Shown here piece by piece: positions 60,498 through 64,000 of a stretch of 64,000 bases of DNA (position 1 is the stretch's first letter; every line of letters starts with the position of its first letter). The notes below the pieces were generated by a model. It did not search any database and had not been told where the DNA came from. It saw nothing but the letters and a program-made list of their open reading frames with translations. Made by a program: the position numbers and the translations under genes. The DNA is from Sistotremastrum niveocremeum HHB9708 (lineage: Eukaryota > Basidiomycota > Agaricomycetes > Sistotremastrales > Sistotremastraceae), in contig KV419398.1 in NCBI GenBank assembly GCA_001630475.1, positions 409,825-473,824 of the forward strand, given 5' to 3'.

Positions 60498-62141
60498 ATG
60501 TACTTTCGCGGCCGGACGCTGTGGGGAATCCTCTGTCTTTTCTCAGTTTTCACTCTTTCAAGTCTGAACTACTTTTACGAATTGCACAAGACAGTTCGAG
60601 ATTATATTCCGGGCTACCGAGTCAATGAATTACGGAATGACTCTCAAGTGTCTAGTACTATCCCCTCCCACCTTTCATTACCTCTGCAACCCGGACCTGT
60701 GACCGCGAAATTCAGAGATGCGTTGTTACCGGATCACAAGTACATCACGACTTTTCCAGACGCAGGATGGAGTGAGCACCTCTTTTTCAATTACCTCGAA
60801 CGCTTGTGATGACTGACGCATGGCCTACCAGCGAACGATGTCATGAATACGGCACATCTCCTCGTACTCTCATTCTTAACCCGACGCACACCAATACTTC
60901 CCCCATTCCACCCATCTCACGTGGGAAGAGAAGCAGGAATCATTCCCTTCTCCGATGTTTTCGACATCGACCGCCTCTCTCGTGCCATGAACATCCCTAT
61001 CCTAGAATGGCATCAAATCAAGAACACTTCTGATGAGGAACATTATGCCAACCCCGCGACGCGTGGATACTATGGCGGCGAGAAAGAGGAGCTGGGATGT
61101 TGGACGGTGTGGCCATCACAGAGAGCTGACGGAGCCTCGCCGAGAGGGAGGTCGTCACAAACCCTGTCGCTTGATATTTCATGGACACCCGTTCCCTTCG
61201 TCCCATACCCTCGAACCCCGGGAATTGACTGGAGCATCACAGCTCTCGCGAATCTCGGCTATTCATCCGGTCGAGCTGAAGCCATCGATTACGCTCGCGA
61301 TTGGTGGAGAACCGATCTAGGGAAGAAGTATGCAGCACGACCCGAACTTAAGACAGCCCCGCTCCCCGACAAAATCCCCTGGCCCAACTCCTTGGGCAAC
61401 CAAATCGACCCCGATGACCAGTTGTCCTGCTTTGATTTTATTTATTATATCAGAGTCGACACGGGTAATCCCTGGTGGGATGAATCGGGCATGTTTTGGA
61501 ACACAGTAGGCACGCATATGCACTGGACCCCACTTATCAACTCCATCGCCCGTAACATCCTCAACGACCTCCTCGATATTTCCTCGCCCCCGGTCGTGCC
61601 ACTGACACAAGAACCAACGACCCCCATGCCCCAATATATCGCTATCCATGCCCGCCGAGGAGACTTCGCGAGAGTCTGCGCTCCATATAATCGAGAAGAC
61701 TGTCTTCCCTCGGTCGCGATATTAAATCGAAGAGTGTCTGAAATCAGACTGGAACTGGAGGACAAAGGCTTCCGTAATACCGATGCTCTGAAAGTCGTCC
61801 TTCTAACTGACGAGCCTCACGTTACCCCTCTCAACGATCCTCTTTATAATTCACCGCCACTCTCAGATAATACAACTCACACACAGACGAGCGAAAGCTT
61901 TTGGGAGGACGCGACCTCTCTCGGCTGGCTGTGGGTCGATCATGAGCGATATCGTACTGAAGAATTATATGGGAAATGGTTCCCAATGCTCGTTGACGCA
62001 TGTCTTCAAAGCTCGGCAGTTGGATTCGTAGGGACGGAGGGGAGTACAATGAGTAATATTGCAAGGAGAAGGGTTATAGATTGGAGTGGTGGTGCAGGTA
62101 CTATGGTCAGGTGGGGCAATCCCACTGCTGATAATCATTAG
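60498..62141 (+). CDS. O-fucosyltransferase-like protein (GDP-fucose motif), type II membrane protein
   Basis: Two exons (60498-60771, 60832-62141) give 527 residues. A signal anchor sits at about 7-26 (TLWGILCLFSVFTLSSLNYF). The enzymatic part opens KYITTFPDAGWTNDVMNTAH, then has LTRRTPILPPFHPSHVG. The motif IAIHARRGDF matches the H-x-R-x-(D/E) nucleotide-sugar motif of O-FucT-like enzymes. GFVGTEGSTMSNIARRRVID resembles their C-terminal acidic/Ser motif. Large families of this type occur in basidiomycetes with unknown acceptors. The luminal side of the Golgi or ER is the likely site. The intron at 60772-60831 is needed to keep the frame. Confidence 0.82.
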
Positions 62142-62369
62142 CATTGTACGGGTTGCTAGTGTCGCTTTGCTGATCGAAGTTCGATTATTTTTCAGTTTTG
62201 TATCGACGGTCACTTTCATCGCAAGATTTGGGATTGAATTGTGTTGTACCATGGACAGTTCTCGCACAACCATTACTCGATACTGCTATCCTAGATATGA
62301 CATAGGCACACCAACCCCAAAAATCACCACGTCCAAGCTCCTCCATATTGAGACAGGTCATCCAGAGAG

Positions 62370-64000
62370 CTACGAAGCTTCGGAATAACGCAACCTCTTA
62401 CATATTCCTAATTGCGCACATTGTTCTCGATCTTCCACAATCTGAGAAATATTCTCTTTGAAGAATTTTACGGCTTCAGAGTGATCCTCGTGCTCACGAA
62501 AACGGATATCTTTCGCATCTCTGAACATGAATGCGATCTCCGTGAGATTTGGGCAAAGAACGTGACGTTCAATGTCGAAATCAACGTATGACAGAAGATC
62601 ATTGAAAAATCGACGACCAGGGGCGCCAATATCTGCCCCGGAAAGAACCTCAAGCTTCGGAGAAGCATGAAGAAAGGCGGAGATAAGATCATCCTCGAGA
62701 AAATGTATGAATAAGAATTTGAGTTCCGGGAATGTGAGATCTTTGAGGTGATCCTCGATGAGCGTAGATAAAAGCCTGCCGGGCATGCGCTCGAAGGGTC
62801 TCGCCGAGTTATCACTGAGGTTCAGCTCGAAGAGACTGGGCAACTCAAAAGAGTGAAGGAGTGCAAATATGAATCCGGGGTTAATGTTGTCTACGTTGCA
62901 AGAGATTCTTCTCAATCGCTGCAATGAGCCTCGTTTGCGCCACTCAATCTGGTACGGCCGACCTTCGAATACCTCCGGATTGATTTCCCAGCGTACTGCA
63001 GAGAGTCCGAGCATTTCCAGTGCGGGTAACTCCTCGAACAGATCGAGAAAAAGGTCCGGTGTACCCTCTAATTGAATGACAGAGTCCAAACATAGATCGG
63101 TGAGTTTTGAGAATGAGAGCGGCCATGACTTCTTTTCTCCAAGAACGACTTGCATCCCGAAAAGCTCAAGTCGGCGGAGTTCTGTGAGACAAAAGACGGA
63201 GGATAAATCGACTGATCCTCCCGTCCAAGTCAAATGTATCTCCTCCAAGTCTTTGTAACTGGAAATCATTTCCTTTATGATTTGTTGATAGGGTTCATAC
63301 TGATAGAACTCCTGATCTAGTTTTATCAAAGAATGTGGGAGCGAACCGTATGGGAAGTTTCTGAGTGATAACCCGGCCGAAATGAGTTTCCTCAGACGTG
63401 GCATGTTGCCACTGAAAAGGATGAAATCGTGAGGGAAGGTGGCTGCCTCTGGTCGCTGCAATGCTTCCGAGTCCAGGTCCTCAGCTGGAATTCCGAGCAT
63501 AAGACCCTGTAGCAAGGGCGCTGACGACTCTGTCCAGAATGACAGCGCGCGTCGAACTAATTGTGGAGTCATCCAAAGTGCCAGAACCACACATCGAGAT
63601 AAATAAGGTTGGAGGAACCGACATCCAGGCTCTAGCCAAGCGGCATCATCCAATTCGTCAGGATCGGCGGCAAAGTCGATCGCGAGGGGTTGGTTCTTGG
63701 ACCGTGTTATGACCAAACCGGTGAATGACAGACTTGTGTCTGCATCGATGTGCAGCTCATTCCAATATCTGGGATCCTGTGTAAGGATTTCATTCCATTC
63801 CGCGCAGACCAAGCGAAGGTTGAGAAAAAGTTCGCTCGTGTATATAGGAGCTGTGTCTTCGTGGTCCGAATATTCTTCGATTTGGCCCTGCGTCGAATCA
63901 GAGCTTGAATCAGAGGAATTGGGTGACTCAGCAACTTCTGCGGAGTTGTCGCCCGGCTCGCCTGTGATAGAAGGAGACGATCTGTCTTCTGAAGCATCAT
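62370..64000 (-). CDS. F-box/LRR-type protein, 5' end beyond the window
   Basis: One open frame reads at least 540 codons and continues past the window edge. Before the first internal ATG (63812) it reads EDTAPIYTSELFLNLRLVCA and EWNEILTQDPRYWNELHI, which fits the second half of an F-box (L-x-L-V-C-x-x-W, then P-x-x-W). The rest has irregular leucine-rich repeats (LTELRRLELFGMQVV, FSKLTDLCLDSVIQL, FPELKFLFIHFLEDDLIS). F-box/LRR proteins are substrate receptors of SCF ubiquitin ligases and are numerous in Agaricomycetes. The upstream Ser/Asp-rich part lies at the cut. The start cannot be placed here. Confidence 0.72.
   Translation of the reverse strand, partial: DASEDRSSPSITGEPGDNSAEVAESPNSSDSSSDSTQGQIEEYSDHEDTAPIYTSELFLNLRLVCAEWNEILTQDPRYWNELHIDADTSLSFTGLVITRSKNQPLAIDFAADPDELDDAAWLEPGCRFLQPYLSRCVVLALWMTPQLVRRALSFWTESSAPLLQGLMLGIPAEDLDSEALQRPEAATFPHDFILFSGNMPRLRKLISAGLSLRNFPYGSLPHSLIKLDQEFYQYEPYQQIIKEMISSYKDLEEIHLTWTGGSVDLSSVFCLTELRRLELFGMQVVLGEKKSWPLSFSKLTDLCLDSVIQLEGTPDLFLDLFEELPALEMLGLSAVRWEINPEVFEGRPYQIEWRKRGSLQRLRRISCNVDNINPGFIFALLHSFELPSLFELNLSDNSARPFERMPGRLLSTLIEDHLKDLTFPELKFLFIHFLEDDLISAFLHASPKLEVLSGADIGAPGRRFFNDLLSYVDFDIERHVLCPNLTEIAFMFRDAKDIRFREHEDHSEAVKFFKENISQIVEDREQCAQLGICKRLRYSEAS

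Noticed and set aside
1-64000. Search for tRNA, rRNA, CRISPR, transposons and LTR elements
   Set aside because: No T-loop-like tRNA block, no repeat-spacer array, and no transposase or reverse transcriptase motif was seen by reading. A profile scan would be more sensitive.

Overview
This window is nuclear DNA of a filamentous basidiomycete fungus, probably Agaricomycotina. Genes are packed on both strands. Most are split by GT-AG introns of about 45-65 nt, and several contain exons of only 7-27 nt. The families point the same way: an I66-type protease inhibitor, CAP10 and CAP59 type glycosyltransferases, a Clr4-type H3K9 methyltransferase, URC4, Ctk2 and fungal MFS permeases. I saw no transposon, LTR element, CRISPR array, rRNA or tRNA. 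Exon models were spliced by eye. They were accepted when the phases closed, the frame stayed open and the result matched the family or a paralogue.

Layout. 0-2.4 kb: no gene seen. 2.5-15.8 kb: I66-like inhibitor, SMYD-like SET protein, a small orphan gene, a complete Su(var)3-9/Clr4 methyltransferase (17 exons), URC4 of uracil catabolism, a Ctk2-type cyclin and another orphan. 16.6-20.9 kb: a tandem pair of coiled-coil proteins with a central hydrophobic stretch, and a two-helix membrane protein. 21.2-31.7 kb: a duplicated module with two alpha/beta hydrolases of near-identical exon plan at the edges, and between them two tandem MFS transporters of near-identical exon plan plus an NAD(P)-binding protein. 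31.9-33.7 kb: RFT1. 33.7-48.2 kb: gene-poor, with two divergent acyl-CoA-oxidase-like genes. 48.2-64 kb: MYND protein, GT90, a 2OG-oxygenase-like protein, CAP59/GT69, an intronless Cys-rich orphan, an O-fucosyltransferase-like protein, and an F-box/LRR-type gene cut by the window end.

Together: the left part has chromatin and transcription functions (two SET proteins, a CTD-kinase cyclin). The centre looks like a small transport and hydrolysis cluster made by duplication. The right part has several secretory-pathway glycosylation genes, with RFT1 16 kb away.

The most striking sequence feature is that the body of the H3K9 methyltransferase gene has almost no CpG (about five in 2.5 kb), while its first exon, promoter and neighbours are CpG-rich. 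That pattern is expected of long-term cytosine methylation inside the very gene that builds heterochromatin.
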